This document shows, one piece after another, positions 42,288-50,937 of a stretch of 64,000 bases of DNA. Under the pieces are notes generated by a model, which saw nothing but the letters and a program-made list of their open reading frames with translations, did no database searches and was not told where the DNA came from. Every line of letters begins with the position of its first letter. Positions within the stretch are counted from its first letter, which is position 1. Made by a program: the position numbers and the translations under genes. Source of the stretch: an uncultured Prevotella sp. (lineage in GTDB: Bacteria > Bacteroidota > Bacteroidia > Bacteroidales > Bacteroidaceae); the NCBI GenBank assembly GCA_944320285.1, contig CALUGX010000001.1, positions 44,163-108,162 on the forward strand, given 5' to 3'.

Positions 42288-44198
42288 TTAATGATTTGCC
42301 GGGGCTGATGTTATCATGCCGTCTCGGACGATAACTTGTTCTTCGCTGATCATGAACTCAAGAGCCTCTTTTACGGCGTTCAAGTCTTGTTTGATGTTCA
42401 TTATCTCTGTTATTGGGTGACGCCCTCCGTCGTTTAGTATTGTCGCTATGGCCTCCTTTGCCGCTGCTATGGCGGCTTCGCCGGTGCCGCTCTTACTATG
42501 GCTTTTGCAGACATCGCAGACGCCGCAATCAGTTGAACGCTTCTCACCGAAATACCGCAAGAGCTGTCGGCTGCGGCAAACGTCGTCGTTTTCGGCGTAG
42601 TTTATCATGGCGTTAATCCTTTCCATATATTCCTGTTTGCGGTCGTCGTAGACCTCACGGCTGAATATTAGGCGGTCGGCTTCTTCCCTTCTCTGGGCGT
42701 AGCGGATGTGTGGTATCATCTTTCTTGGTATGAAATGCAGTATGCGTTTCATGCTCAGTTTTTTCAACACGTCGTAGACAGCCTCGCGTTTTATGCCCGT
42801 TTGCATGGCGATAAGGCTCTCGTCGATGTAGCAATAGTCGGAAAACAGCCCGCCGTAGTTACGCAGCAGTGCGGTGACAACGTTGCTCTCGTCGTCATTC
42901 AGGCTATTGAGCATATACAGGTCATCGCGTCCGAGAAGCATCGTCAGTTGCGACATATTGTCGCGTTCATTTTCGTAGTCGATGTATCCGGCGCGTGCCA
43001 GAATGTTTAGGGCGGAATTTACTTGTATTGGGAAATGACGGAAATAAAGGCAGAATTTGTCGATGTTGAACTCAAACCTGCATCCCGCACCGCTGCCCAT
43101 CGCTATTTGGTAAAAGTAAGCGAGGTGTTCGTAAACCGTCCTGATGAAGTCTTTGTCGGGGAATGTCTCGCTAACCCTCCGTATAAGTTTAGCCCTGTCA
43201 TTTCCGTCGTACAGTAATACGGCGCGTGACGGCAATCCATCGCGCCCTGCGCGCCCCGCCTCTTGGAAGTAGGCTTCAGGCGAGTCCGGACTGTCCAAGT
43301 GTATCACTTGCCTTACGTCGGCCTTGTCGATACCCATGCCGAATGCATTTGTCGCTACCATCACGCGCACACGGTCCTCCTGCCAGTCCTTTTGTCGCGC
43401 GTCCCTGACAGAACTTTCAAGTCCGGCGTTATAGAATGTAGCCTTTATTCCGCTGTCGCAGAGTGCTTTGGCAGTTTCTTTCGTGCGCTTCCGGCTTCTT
43501 ACATATATTATCGCCGGGCCGTCAACCTCGTCGAGTAGCCTTAGTGTGGTGTGCAGTTTGTCGCTGTTTTTCATCACAATATAGGCAAGGTTGGAGCGCT
43601 CGAAGCTCATCCGGAATACGTTTTTCTGTTTGAAACCGAGACGGTCTTGAATGTCGTCTACAACGCGGGGAGTGGCAGTCGCCGTGAGGGCGAGTATCGG
43701 AGCATCGGGTTTTATGCTTCTGATGTCGCTTATTTTTAAGTATGAAGGCCGGAAATCGTATCCCCATTGACTGATGCAGTGCGCCTCGTCAACGGTTATG
43801 AAACTTACATCCATGTGGCTGAGTTTCTTCCGGAACAATTCAGATGATAGTCTTTCTGGCGAAACATACAGTATTTTCACACCTCCGAATATAGCGTTTT
43901 CGAGTGTTGTTATTACGTCGGCGTGCATCATACCGGAATATATCGCTGCCGCTTTTATCCCGCGTTGGCGCAGATGGTCAACCTGGTCTTTCATCAAGGC
44001 GATGAGCGGTGTTATCACAAGGCATACGCCACTCATCGACAATGCCGGCACTTGGAACGTGACAGACTTGCCTCCGCCGGTCGGCATAAGTCCGAGTGTG
44101 TCGCGTTTGGCGCAGATGCTTTCGATTATTTCACGCTGTATACCGCGAAAATCGTCGTATCCCCAATAAGCCTTTAGGATTTGTTGGTATTTATCCAT
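42288..44198 (-). CDS. recQ: ATP-dependent DNA helicase RecQ
   Basis: This 636-residue superfamily 2 helicase unwinds DNA 3' to 5' in recombination and stalled-fork processing. Walker A MPTGGGKS is at 38-45, the DEAH box VDEAHCISQWG near 136-146, motif VI QEAGRAGRDGLPS follows, and the RecQ-C zinc site is CRSRQLLRYFGE with CGVCDVC. The winged-helix region is short and there is no recognisable HRDC domain, so this is the short RecQ form. It lies downstream of recJ on the same strand, 103 bases away. Both act in RecF-type end resection, so a functional pair is plausible. Confidence 0.94.
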   Translation of the reverse strand: MDKYQQILKAYWGYDDFRGIQREIIESICAKRDTLGLMPTGGGKSVTFQVPALSMSGVCLVITPLIALMKDQVDHLRQRGIKAAAIYSGMMHADVITTLENAIFGGVKILYVSPERLSSELFRKKLSHMDVSFITVDEAHCISQWGYDFRPSYLKISDIRSIKPDAPILALTATATPRVVDDIQDRLGFKQKNVFRMSFERSNLAYIVMKNSDKLHTTLRLLDEVDGPAIIYVRSRKRTKETAKALCDSGIKATFYNAGLESSVRDARQKDWQEDRVRVMVATNAFGMGIDKADVRQVIHLDSPDSPEAYFQEAGRAGRDGLPSRAVLLYDGNDRAKLIRRVSETFPDKDFIRTVYEHLAYFYQIAMGSGAGCRFEFNIDKFCLYFRHFPIQVNSALNILARAGYIDYENERDNMSQLTMLLGRDDLYMLNSLNDDESNVVTALLRNYGGLFSDYCYIDESLIAMQTGIKREAVYDVLKKLSMKRILHFIPRKMIPHIRYAQRREEADRLIFSREVYDDRKQEYMERINAMINYAENDDVCRSRQLLRYFGEKRSTDCGVCDVCKSHSKSGTGEAAIAAAKEAIATILNDGGRHPITEIMNIKQDLNAVKEALEFMISEEQVIVRDGMITSAPANH

Positions 44199-44207
44199 AA
44201 TAACTAA

Positions 44208-44280
44208 AAATTAAGAATTAAGAAAGACGCCTTTATTTGCGTATCCAAATATGGCACATATTTTCTTAATTCTTAATTCC
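44208..44280. repeat. AT-rich hairpin element between recJ and recQ
   Basis: TTAAGAATTAAGAAA on the left and TTTCTTAATTCTTAATTC on the right enclose a core with GCGTATCC. It is a shorter member of the GAATTAA-arm group. Confidence 0.75.
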
Positions 44281-44301
44281 TGACTTTTAATTATGTAAAG
44301 T

Positions 44302-46029
44302 TTACTCTTCACCAATTGACGGCCTGATGTCTTCTATTTGCAGCTGGATACCGTTGTGTTTGAATACGTTGTCTTCTATGGTATAGGCGATGTCAAAGCT
44401 GCGTTTTGATTTAATGTAACGTGCGGAACCGCTTTGTCCGAAAGCAATACCATTCATTACATTGTTCGATTTGGAGTCAACAAGTTCGAGTTTGATGTGT
44501 TCTTGTTCCCTGCCTACCACTTTGCTTGTGCCGAAGTCATAAACGTCTGTTGTACAGAAAAGCGGCTTGGGATTCATCGGACCGAACGGACCGAACTTCT
44601 TTAGGTCTGAATGCAGTTTGCGTGTTATGTCCTTGAAGTCAACCACGGCGTCGATGTCAAGCGTTGCTTCCATCTGTTCCTGTTGTATGTGTTCGTCAAC
44701 ATATTTTTGAAACCTGCGCCTAAATTCGGGTACGTCATCCCATTTCAGAGTGAGGCCGGCGGCGTAAGTGTGTCCTCCGAAGTTTATCAGCATATCCCTG
44801 CAACTCTTTATTGCAGAATAAACGTCGAATCCTGTGACGCTCCGCGCCGAACCGGTGGCGAGATCGTTGTCTCGTGTCAATACTATGGTGGGTCGGAAAT
44901 ATATTTCTGTCAACCGTGAGGCAACGATGCCGATAACGCCTTTTTTCCAGTTTTCATCATATAAGACAATGCTTGAATGGCGCTTTTGGCTTTCTATTCT
45001 TGATATGATTTGGTTGGCCTCTTCGGTCATTTGTTTGTCAATGTCTTTGCGTTGCTCGTTGTATTCGTTGATGTGTTTCGCTCTTTTCAGTGCGTTGCCA
45101 AGGTCTTTCTCAACGAGCAAATCAACGCTTTCACGGCCGTTTTCCATTCTTCCTGATGCGTTGATGCGCGGTCCTATCTTGAATACAATGTCACTCATGG
45201 TCAGCGTTCGCCCGCTCAACCCGCAGATGTCGATTATCGCTTTCAGACCGATGTTGGGATTTTGGTTAAGCTGCTTCATGCCGTGATATGCTAAGATGCG
45301 GTTCTCTTCCACAACAGGAACTATATCGGCAGCGATGCTTACAGCGCAAAGATCGAGCAGGGGAATTAGCCGTGAGAACGGTATGCCGTTGTTTTTAGCA
45401 AAGGCTTGCATGAATTTAAAGCCAACGCCACATCCACACAGGTGTTTAAATGGATAAGTGTCGTCGCTGCGTTTGGGATTAAGCGTTGCTACGGCTGGTG
45501 GTAATGTTTCGTCCGGTACGTGGTGGTCGCAAATGATAAAGTCAATCCCCAGGTTCTTTGCTTGTTTTATTTCTTCGTGGGCTTTGATGCCGCAGTCAAG
45601 AACGATGATTAGTTTCACGCCCGTTTGCACGGCATATTCTATTCCTTTATGGCTTACGCCGTAGCCTTCGTCGTAGCGGTTGGGGATGTAATAGTCGATG
45701 TTTGAATAAAATTGTTGCAAAAACTTATAGACAAGTGCTACTGCCGTGCACCCGTCAACGTCATAATCTCCGTACACCATTATGCGTTCTTTGCGTCCCA
45801 TAGCGTCGTTAAGTCTGTCAACTGCCACGTCCATGTCTTTCATTAGGAATGGGTTGATGAGGTCGTTAAGTTGTGGACGGAAGAACCGCTTTGCGGCTGA
45901 TTCGGTTGTGATGCCACGCCGTAGCAGTATTTCTGCGAGGACGGGGCTGATGCCTATTTTGACTCCGAGTTCTTCAGCCGTCTTTATTTGTTCTGATGTC
46001 GGTTGTTCGTATTTCCATTTGAAGTGCAT
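44302..46029 (-). CDS. recJ: Single-stranded-DNA-specific exonuclease RecJ
   Basis: This 575-residue DHH-family nuclease degrades single-stranded DNA 5' to 3'. Motifs are VYGDYDVDGCTA (residues 86-97, metal aspartates), IVLDCGIK, FIICDHHVPDE (the DHH), and later the DHHA1-type GHTYAAGLTL and the GRINASGRMENG-like INASGRMENG block. The length matches RecJ. ATG at 46029 is followed by MHFKWKYEQPT, usual for Bacteroidetes RecJ. A TAACTTTA near 46085-46092 on the minus strand is a near match to a -7 box. It is transcribed toward recQ. Confidence 0.95.
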   Translation of the reverse strand: MHFKWKYEQPTSEQIKTAEELGVKIGISPVLAEILLRRGITTESAAKRFFRPQLNDLINPFLMKDMDVAVDRLNDAMGRKERIMVYGDYDVDGCTAVALVYKFLQQFYSNIDYYIPNRYDEGYGVSHKGIEYAVQTGVKLIIVLDCGIKAHEEIKQAKNLGIDFIICDHHVPDETLPPAVATLNPKRSDDTYPFKHLCGCGVGFKFMQAFAKNNGIPFSRLIPLLDLCAVSIAADIVPVVEENRILAYHGMKQLNQNPNIGLKAIIDICGLSGRTLTMSDIVFKIGPRINASGRMENGRESVDLLVEKDLGNALKRAKHINEYNEQRKDIDKQMTEEANQIISRIESQKRHSSIVLYDENWKKGVIGIVASRLTEIYFRPTIVLTRDNDLATGSARSVTGFDVYSAIKSCRDMLINFGGHTYAAGLTLKWDDVPEFRRRFQKYVDEHIQQEQMEATLDIDAVVDFKDITRKLHSDLKKFGPFGPMNPKPLFCTTDVYDFGTSKVVGREQEHIKLELVDSKSNNVMNGIAFGQSGSARYIKSKRSFDIAYTIEDNVFKHNGIQLQIEDIRPSIGEE

Positions 46030-46170
46030 TATGTTGTTTTTTATTTTTCTTGTTCAATTGCTTTCTGTGTTTGGATAAAAAGCGTGTAAAGTTACGAATA
46101 AAAAACAATATAACGGCAGTTTGTTGCCGAAAAGTTTTATAATGTATTTTTACGAAGTTGTAAAAATTAA

Positions 46171-46250
46171 AGAAGGCATGGACGTTAGAGCCGTAATCTT
46201 TGCTGAAATATATTGGCAAAGCATTTGGCTTTAACTTCCATGCCTTTTCT
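46171..46250. repeat. Hairpin element with the shared CATTTGGCTTTAAC core
   Basis: The arms AGAAGGCATGGA and TCCATGCCTTTTCT enclose GCCGTAATCTTTGC and GCAAAGCATTTGGC, a core shared with 8923-9036 although the outer arms differ. It lies between the C1 peptidase stop and recJ. Confidence 0.78.
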
Positions 46251-46276
46251 AAAATATGTATTACCTTAATAAAAGA

Positions 46277-47479
46277 TTAGATGCCAAGTTTTTTACGGAT
46301 GTCCTTGGGTATGGCATTCTTGTTAACCATGAAGTTCATAGTCTTATAAGCCACGTAGTTTTTGCTCATGTACCAGATGCCTTTGTAGTCACCGTACTCG
46401 CCCCAAGAGTTTTTAACCATATAGTATTGGTTGCCGTTTTTGTCTTTGGCTATGCCGTAGAGGTGCATTCCGTGGTCGTCTGTTGTTTCCCAGTTGTCGA
46501 AGGCTTCTTGCCTCATCTCTTGTGTCGGGACTATTTCAGGAGCGTCTACGCCGAGAGAGTCGAGCTTGCTCCTCTTTTCCGTTGCAGACAGTTTGAACCA
46601 CCTGTCAGCGTCCGTTCCGGCCATGCTGCGCGCTTTCTTCACGTCGTAAGCGATGCCGAGGCCTTGGCGTGTGAAGCCGTCTTCAGTAACGTCGCCGCCC
46701 CAAGCTATTGTGTAGCCTTCGTTGATAGCGTTGTCGATGATAGTCATCATTTCGTCCATCGGCACGTTGTAAGACGGAGCCCAGCGCCAGTTATCCTGCA
46801 CTTCGATTGCAAACTGTGTGTAGAACGGATGGTGAGTGAAGCTCGTTATCGACACATAGTCGTCAAGGTTGATGCCGAGGCTTTCTGCAAATGATTTCGG
46901 GGTGTACTCTTTGCCTTCGTAAACAAACTTTTCGGGGCACTCGCCGAGATAGGCGTCGAGTATTCCCTGCAATCCTTTACGCCACTGTTGTGATATTTTC
47001 TTTGCCTTGCTCTTTGCTATTGAGTAAACATAAGGCTCCATCACACCGAAAAACTCGTCGAATACGGCCAATGAGTCTCCAGTGAGCGTGCCGGGAGCGG
47101 GCATTGCTTCTTCGGGGCAGATGCCGTATTTCTTCATTATTGTCACTACGTCAGAGAAGCTGCCACCCTGTGAGAACTGGCTGTCGCCGTGCATCCTGAC
47201 GGTTACGATGGCGCGGTCCATGTAGTCTTTGTTGGCGATGAACATCTCGCACAGGTTGTAAGTCTTACCCGTAGCTTTGAGAATTTCGCTTTCAAGGAAG
47301 CTCAATGTTGAGTAAGCCCAGCAGGTGCCGCTGCGGTTTTGGTCCTTGATACTTGTGATTTTGTTCTCCTTTACGGTTGTGAACACCGGTGTTTTCTTTT
47401 CGGCAGCCTCCTTCTTGTCTTGCGCGTATGCGCCGGTTGCCAGTCCTGCCAAGAGGCAGGCGATAAATAATTTTTTCAT
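46277..47479 (-). CDS. C1-family cysteine peptidase (bleomycin hydrolase/aminopeptidase C-like)
   Basis: This 400-residue papain-like peptidase has a signal peptide (MKKLFIACLLAGLATGAYAQ). Active-site residues are Gln47 and Cys53 (KDQNRSGTCWAYS), His339 (DDHGMHLYGIA) and Asn357 (VKNSWGEYG). Spacing and the MHLYGIA block place it in the bleomycin hydrolase (C1B) branch, though most such enzymes are cytoplasmic and this one is exported. It would trim peptides in the periplasm. An aminopeptidase P gene is immediately upstream on the same strand (26 bases), so the pair may act together on peptides. Confidence 0.92.
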   Translation of the reverse strand: MKKLFIACLLAGLATGAYAQDKKEAAEKKTPVFTTVKENKITSIKDQNRSGTCWAYSTLSFLESEILKATGKTYNLCEMFIANKDYMDRAIVTVRMHGDSQFSQGGSFSDVVTIMKKYGICPEEAMPAPGTLTGDSLAVFDEFFGVMEPYVYSIAKSKAKKISQQWRKGLQGILDAYLGECPEKFVYEGKEYTPKSFAESLGINLDDYVSITSFTHHPFYTQFAIEVQDNWRWAPSYNVPMDEMMTIIDNAINEGYTIAWGGDVTEDGFTRQGLGIAYDVKKARSMAGTDADRWFKLSATEKRSKLDSLGVDAPEIVPTQEMRQEAFDNWETTDDHGMHLYGIAKDKNGNQYYMVKNSWGEYGDYKGIWYMSKNYVAYKTMNFMVNKNAIPKDIRKKLGI

Positions 47480-47505
47480 TGTTTTGTTATGGTTTTATGT
47501 TTTGG

Positions 47506-48903
47506 TTAATTGTTTGCCATGTAATCTTCTACGTCTTTCGGATGGTACGGTATGCGTTCCTCTCCGAGGAAGCGGCAACCGTCTGCGGTGACGAGCAGGT
47601 CGTCCTCAATGCGTATGCCGCCGAAATCCTTGTAAGTTTCGAGCAAGTCGTAGTTGATGAAGTCCTTGTGCAGCCCTTTGGCCTTCCAGTCATCAATGAG
47701 GTCGGGGATAAAGTAAATACCCGGTTCGTCGGTTACGACGAAACCTTCTTCAAGCTTTCTTCCCATGCGCAGAGCGTTCGTACCGAACTGTTCTGACGGT
47801 CTTGTCTCATCGTCGAAGCCGACGTACACCTGGCCGAGGCCCTCCATATCGTGCACGTCCATACCCATCATGTGTCCAAGCCCGTGTGGCAGGAACATCG
47901 CGTGTGCGCCGGCGGTCACGGCTTCGTCAGTGTCGCCCTTCATCAAGCCCAGCTCCTTAAGCCTGTCTGTCATCAACCGGCATACGGCAAGGTGTACGTC
48001 CTTGTATTTCACTCTGGGTTTGGCCACTTCGAGCACGTAGTCGTGGCAGGCCTCCACTATAGAGTAGATTTCTAATTGCCTTTGTGTGAACTTTCCGTTT
48101 ACCGGATATGTGCGTGTGTTGTCAGAGCAATAGTTGTTGCGGTTTTCCGCTCCGGCATCGCAGAGCACAAGGCGTCCGCTCTCAAGCTCGTCCCATCGTG
48201 GAATGCCGTGCATTATCTCGCCGTGCTGTGTGAAGATGGTAGCGAAACTGACTTTTGAGCCGTATGACGCTGCCACGCCGTCCACTTGGCCCCCGATGAA
48301 TTTCTCGGTCAGCCCCGGCTTTGTCAGCCGCATTGCCGTGGTGTGCATTTTGTAGCCTATGGCGCACGCCTTTTCAATCTCCTCTATTTCCTGCGGCTCT
48401 TTCTTTGAGCGCATATTCACCACGGCTTTTATCAGCTCCATTGATGCTGCCTCTTTCTGTTGGCTTGGGTGTATGCCGAGTAAGTCGAATATCTGTATCA
48501 TCGTGTCGTGCCTGTACGGTGGCAGGAAGTGCACTTGCCTGTTGCGTCTGAGGGCTTCGTTACAAATGGCTTGCAGTTGCTTCATAGGTGCTGTGGCTGC
48601 CACGCCTGTTTTAGCCGCCATATCGCTAACGCTGTCAACCGAGCCGAACCATACGATGTCTTCTATGTCGATGTCGTTGCCCACCAATGTTTCCGTCCCT
48701 TCGTCGATGTCTATCACTCCTACGAGGCCGTCGCGGTTGAGGCCGAAGTAATATAGGAATGTAGAGTCTTGGCGGAACGGGTAGTAACAGTTGGCCGGGT
48801 AATTGGCCGGCGAATCGTTGTTGCCGAATAGCAACACCACTCCGCTTCTGACGAGTTTCTTTAATTCCGCCCGTCGTGTAATATACGTTTCTTTACTGAA
48901 CAT
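47506..48903 (-). CDS. Xaa-Pro aminopeptidase (M24 family)
   Basis: This 465-residue metallopeptidase removes an N-terminal residue before proline. It has the creatinase-like N-domain (about 1-170) and the pita-bread fold with metal ligands: LCDAGAENRNNYCSDNTRTY (two Asp), HGLGHMMGMDVHD (His), VVTDEPGIYF (Glu) and GGIRIEDDLL (Glu). No signal peptide is present. A matched promoter lies about 110 bases upstream, after a low-complexity leader made of GGTTAT/GGTTTT steps. It precedes the C1 peptidase gene. Confidence 0.94.
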   Translation of the reverse strand: MFSKETYITRRAELKKLVRSGVVLLFGNNDSPANYPANCYYPFRQDSTFLYYFGLNRDGLVGVIDIDEGTETLVGNDIDIEDIVWFGSVDSVSDMAAKTGVAATAPMKQLQAICNEALRRNRQVHFLPPYRHDTMIQIFDLLGIHPSQQKEAASMELIKAVVNMRSKKEPQEIEEIEKACAIGYKMHTTAMRLTKPGLTEKFIGGQVDGVAASYGSKVSFATIFTQHGEIMHGIPRWDELESGRLVLCDAGAENRNNYCSDNTRTYPVNGKFTQRQLEIYSIVEACHDYVLEVAKPRVKYKDVHLAVCRLMTDRLKELGLMKGDTDEAVTAGAHAMFLPHGLGHMMGMDVHDMEGLGQVYVGFDDETRPSEQFGTNALRMGRKLEEGFVVTDEPGIYFIPDLIDDWKAKGLHKDFINYDLLETYKDFGGIRIEDDLLVTADGCRFLGEERIPYHPKDVEDYMANN

Positions 48904-49012
48904 ATCTTTTAAGGTTATACGGTTTTAAGGTTATAATGGTTTTACGGTTATGCGGTTATGGTTGGCCTCACGACCTTGTTACTTATTATTGTTTTTACCG
49001 CATATTCGGTTG

Positions 49013-49043
49013 CAAAGATAATGCAAGCCTGCCGAATTGCAAA
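49013..49043 (-). promoter_or_regulatory. Bacteroidetes-type promoter (TTTG-N19-TATCTTTG) for the Xaa-Pro aminopeptidase
   Basis: On the minus strand TTTG (49043-49040) precedes TATCTTTG (49020-49013) by 19 bases. The leader that follows (48904-48960) contains repeated GGTTAT/GGTTTT steps of about 8 bases. Confidence 0.82.
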
Positions 49044-49069
49044 ATCTTAATCAATTTATTTATTTATTT

Positions 49070-49217
49070 AATTCATAATGCATAATTCATAATTGGGTTG
49101 GCTGCGAACTTGCAAGATATTTTTGCAGTCTACTAAGTTGTGAATTATCCGCTAACCCAATTATGAATTGTGAATTATCAAACAACCCAATAATTATGCA
49201 TTATGAATTATGCATTA
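49070..49217. repeat. AT-rich hairpin element (AATTCAT arms) reaching into the trmD 3' end
   Basis: The left arm has 7-base steps AATTCAT, AATGCAT, AATTCAT, AATTGGG. The right arm is its approximate complement and extends past 49208, where it supplies the last codons and stop of trmD. Related to 7518-7602. Confidence 0.8.
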
Positions 49218-49888
49218 TTTAAAAGGTCCGGCCTGAGTCGTTTCGTGCGTTCATAGCTTTGTTCTATTTCCCAGTCCTTAATTTTTGCCTCGTTACCGCT
49301 CAGCAGGATGTCAGGCACGCGCCATCCCTTATATTCGGCAGGGCGCGTGTAGATCGGTGCCGAGAGCATATTGTCTTGGAAGCAGTCGGACAAGGCACTT
49401 TGGTCATCGCTGATGACGCCCGGCACGAGCCTCACTATGGCGTCGGCCATCACCGCCGCCGCCAGTTCGCCGCCGGTCAGCACATAGTCTCCGATGCTTA
49501 TTTCGCGCGTTATCAGGTGGTCGCGCACGCGCTGGTCAATGCCTTTGTAGTGACCGCACAGTATGATGATGTTGCCCTTTAGCGACAGGTCGTTGGCCAC
49601 GTGCTGGTCAAACTGTTCGCCGTCGGGTGATGTGTATATCACCTCGTCATAGTCCCTTTCGGCCTTTAGTGCAGATATGGCACGGTCGATAGGCTCACAC
49701 TGCATCACCATTCCGGCGAAGCCGCCGTAAGGATAGTCGTCAACGCGCCGCCATTTGTCCGTTGAATAGTCGCGCAGGTTGTGCAGGTGTATTTCCGCCA
49801 AACCCTTCTTCTGAGCCCGCGCCAGTATTGATTCGTGCACGAAGCCTTCGAGCATTTCGGGCAATACGGTTATGATGTCAATTCTCAT
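49208..49888 (-). CDS. trmD: tRNA (guanine-N1-)-methyltransferase
   Basis: This 226-residue SPOUT methyltransferase makes m1G37 in tRNAs and prevents frameshifting. [17 protein letters not shown] opens the protein. The knot region shows [45 protein letters not shown] and the catalytic Asp of DYVLTGGE. The C-terminal helical part ends [14 protein letters not shown]; the last three residues come from a repeat element that supplies the TAA. In many bacteria trmD is with rpsP and rimM, but here it stands apart. Confidence 0.95.
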   Translation of the reverse strand: MRIDIITVLPEMLEGFVHESILARAQKKGLAEIHLHNLRDYSTDKWRRVDDYPYGGFAGMVMQCEPIDRAISALKAERDYDEVIYTSPDGEQFDQHVANDLSLKGNIIILCGHYKGIDQRVRDHLITREISIGDYVLTGGELAAAVMADAIVRLVPGVISDDQSALSDCFQDNMLSAPIYTRPAEYKGWRVPDILLSGNEAKIKDWEIEQSYERTKRLRPDLLNNA

Positions 49889-49890
49889 TT

Positions 49891-50017
49891 AAAATTAAGA
49901 GTTAAAAGTTGGGAACTTTAGAAATTAAGAATTAAGAGTTAAGAATTAAGAAAAAATGCACTGTTGTTTGGCAACTAATCTCTTTTTTCTTAATTCTTAA
50001 CTCTTAACTCTTAATTC
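49891..50017. repeat. AT-rich hairpin element between trmD and the HIT gene
   Basis: The arms are GAATTAA/GAGTTAA steps, complement on the right, with a core holding GTTTGGCAAC. The right arm overlaps the HIT gene's TAA stop at 50011. Confidence 0.8.
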
Positions 50018-50445
50018 CCGAAGATTTCCTTCTTCAGCTTCTCGGCCATTTCTGCATACTCCTCGTCAGTGAGATAAGTCTCCTGCGGGTTCATGCGGAA
50101 CACGCCGCCGAAGTCAGGGCCGCCCACGTATTTCGGCACCAAGTGGAAGTGCAGGTGTGACAGCGTGTCGGAATAAGCCCCGTAGTTTATCTTGTCAGGG
50201 TTGAACGCCTTTTGCATCGCCCTTGTTGCGCGGGCTACGTCGCTCATGAAGGCGTTGCGCTCATCATCGCTCAGCTGGTTCAGGTCGTCAACGTGATCGT
50301 TGTAGGCCACGAGGCAACGCCCGTGGTAAGTCTGTTCCTTGAAGATGAACAGGCGTGATACACTTAGTTTTGCCACCTCTATCATGAGGTTGTGCTGTGT
50401 CTCGTTGTTCTGGCAATAGAGACAGTCTTTAGGGTCGCTTTTCAT
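50011..50445 (-). CDS. HIT family nucleotide-binding protein
   Basis: This 144-residue cytoplasmic protein has the histidine triad SHLHFHLVPKY (His97, His99, His101) and an N-terminal CLYC at 8-11 that can bind zinc with downstream histidines. HIT proteins hydrolyse or transfer nucleotides from nucleoside phosphoramidates or dinucleotides. It is unrelated in position to the DUF4922 HIT-like fusion at 3.7 kb, although both belong to the same broad superfamily. The promoter candidate is 110 bases upstream, on the far side of a G/C-rich leader. Confidence 0.9.
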   Translation of the reverse strand: MKSDPKDCLYCQNNETQHNLMIEVAKLSVSRLFIFKEQTYHGRCLVAYNDHVDDLNQLSDDERNAFMSDVARATRAMQKAFNPDKINYGAYSDTLSHLHFHLVPKYVGGPDFGGVFRMNPQETYLTDEEYAEMAEKLKKEIFGN

Positions 50446-50555
50446 TTTTTGATGTTGTTTGGGTTAAGTCCTTATAGTGTTCTATGCACAGGCGCATGGC
50501 CGTGCCCGTGGCCGCGCCGGCAGCAGCTTTTTGGGCGTGTGTCGGTAGGCTTTTG

Positions 50556-50563
50556 CAAAGTTA
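50556..50563 (-). promoter_or_regulatory. Candidate -7 box (TAACTTTG) for the HIT gene
   Basis: On the minus strand TAACTTTG matches the consensus. No -33 TTTG at standard spacing. Confidence 0.5.
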
Positions 50564-50696
50564 CGTAATTTTTGTGTAATTATCGCATGAAACGGCACAT
50601 TAACGCAGCGTAAGCCATGAAATCGCGCCCGTGCGCAGCGCTTCCGCCCGTCACCGGACGCTACGTGTGTGCGTCGTTGACTGTCAGCGAGTTACC

Positions 50697-50806
50697 GAAA
50701 GGGTGCCTGTTGTCGTGCAAAAGATGTCCTTTCGTGTTGCAAAAGGTATCCTTTTGTGTTGTAAAAGATGCCCTTTTGCAGTGCAATATGTGTCCTTTTG
50801 CGGCGT
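50697..50806. repeat. 22-base palindromic repeat array, five units (longest in the window)
   Basis: Units start at 50697, 50719, 50741, 50763 and 50785, in exact 22-base register and running without interruption. The array lies between the divergent HIT and acyltransferase genes, upstream of both, so it is not simply a terminator. The remaining sequence of 50446-50937 has two candidate promoters. Confidence 0.9.
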
Positions 50807-50878
50807 GGCCTTTATCTGAATGTGTTTTTACTGTGAAAGTTTTAGCCTTGCAGCAAAACGATTTACGGCATCATTTAG

Positions 50879-50886
50879 TACCTTTG
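50879..50886 (+). promoter_or_regulatory. Candidate -7 box (TACCTTTG) for the acyltransferase gene
   Basis: TACCTTTG matches the consensus and lies 52 bases before the ATG at 50938. The -33 position is not a good match. Confidence 0.5.
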
Positions 50887-50937
50887 CCGTGCATATATCA
50901 CCTTATTATAATTATATATACTTAAATTCAAAAAGTC

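Noticed and set aside
50697-50806. CRISPR array
   Set aside because: Units are contiguous 22-base palindromes with no unique spacers, and no cas genes occur.
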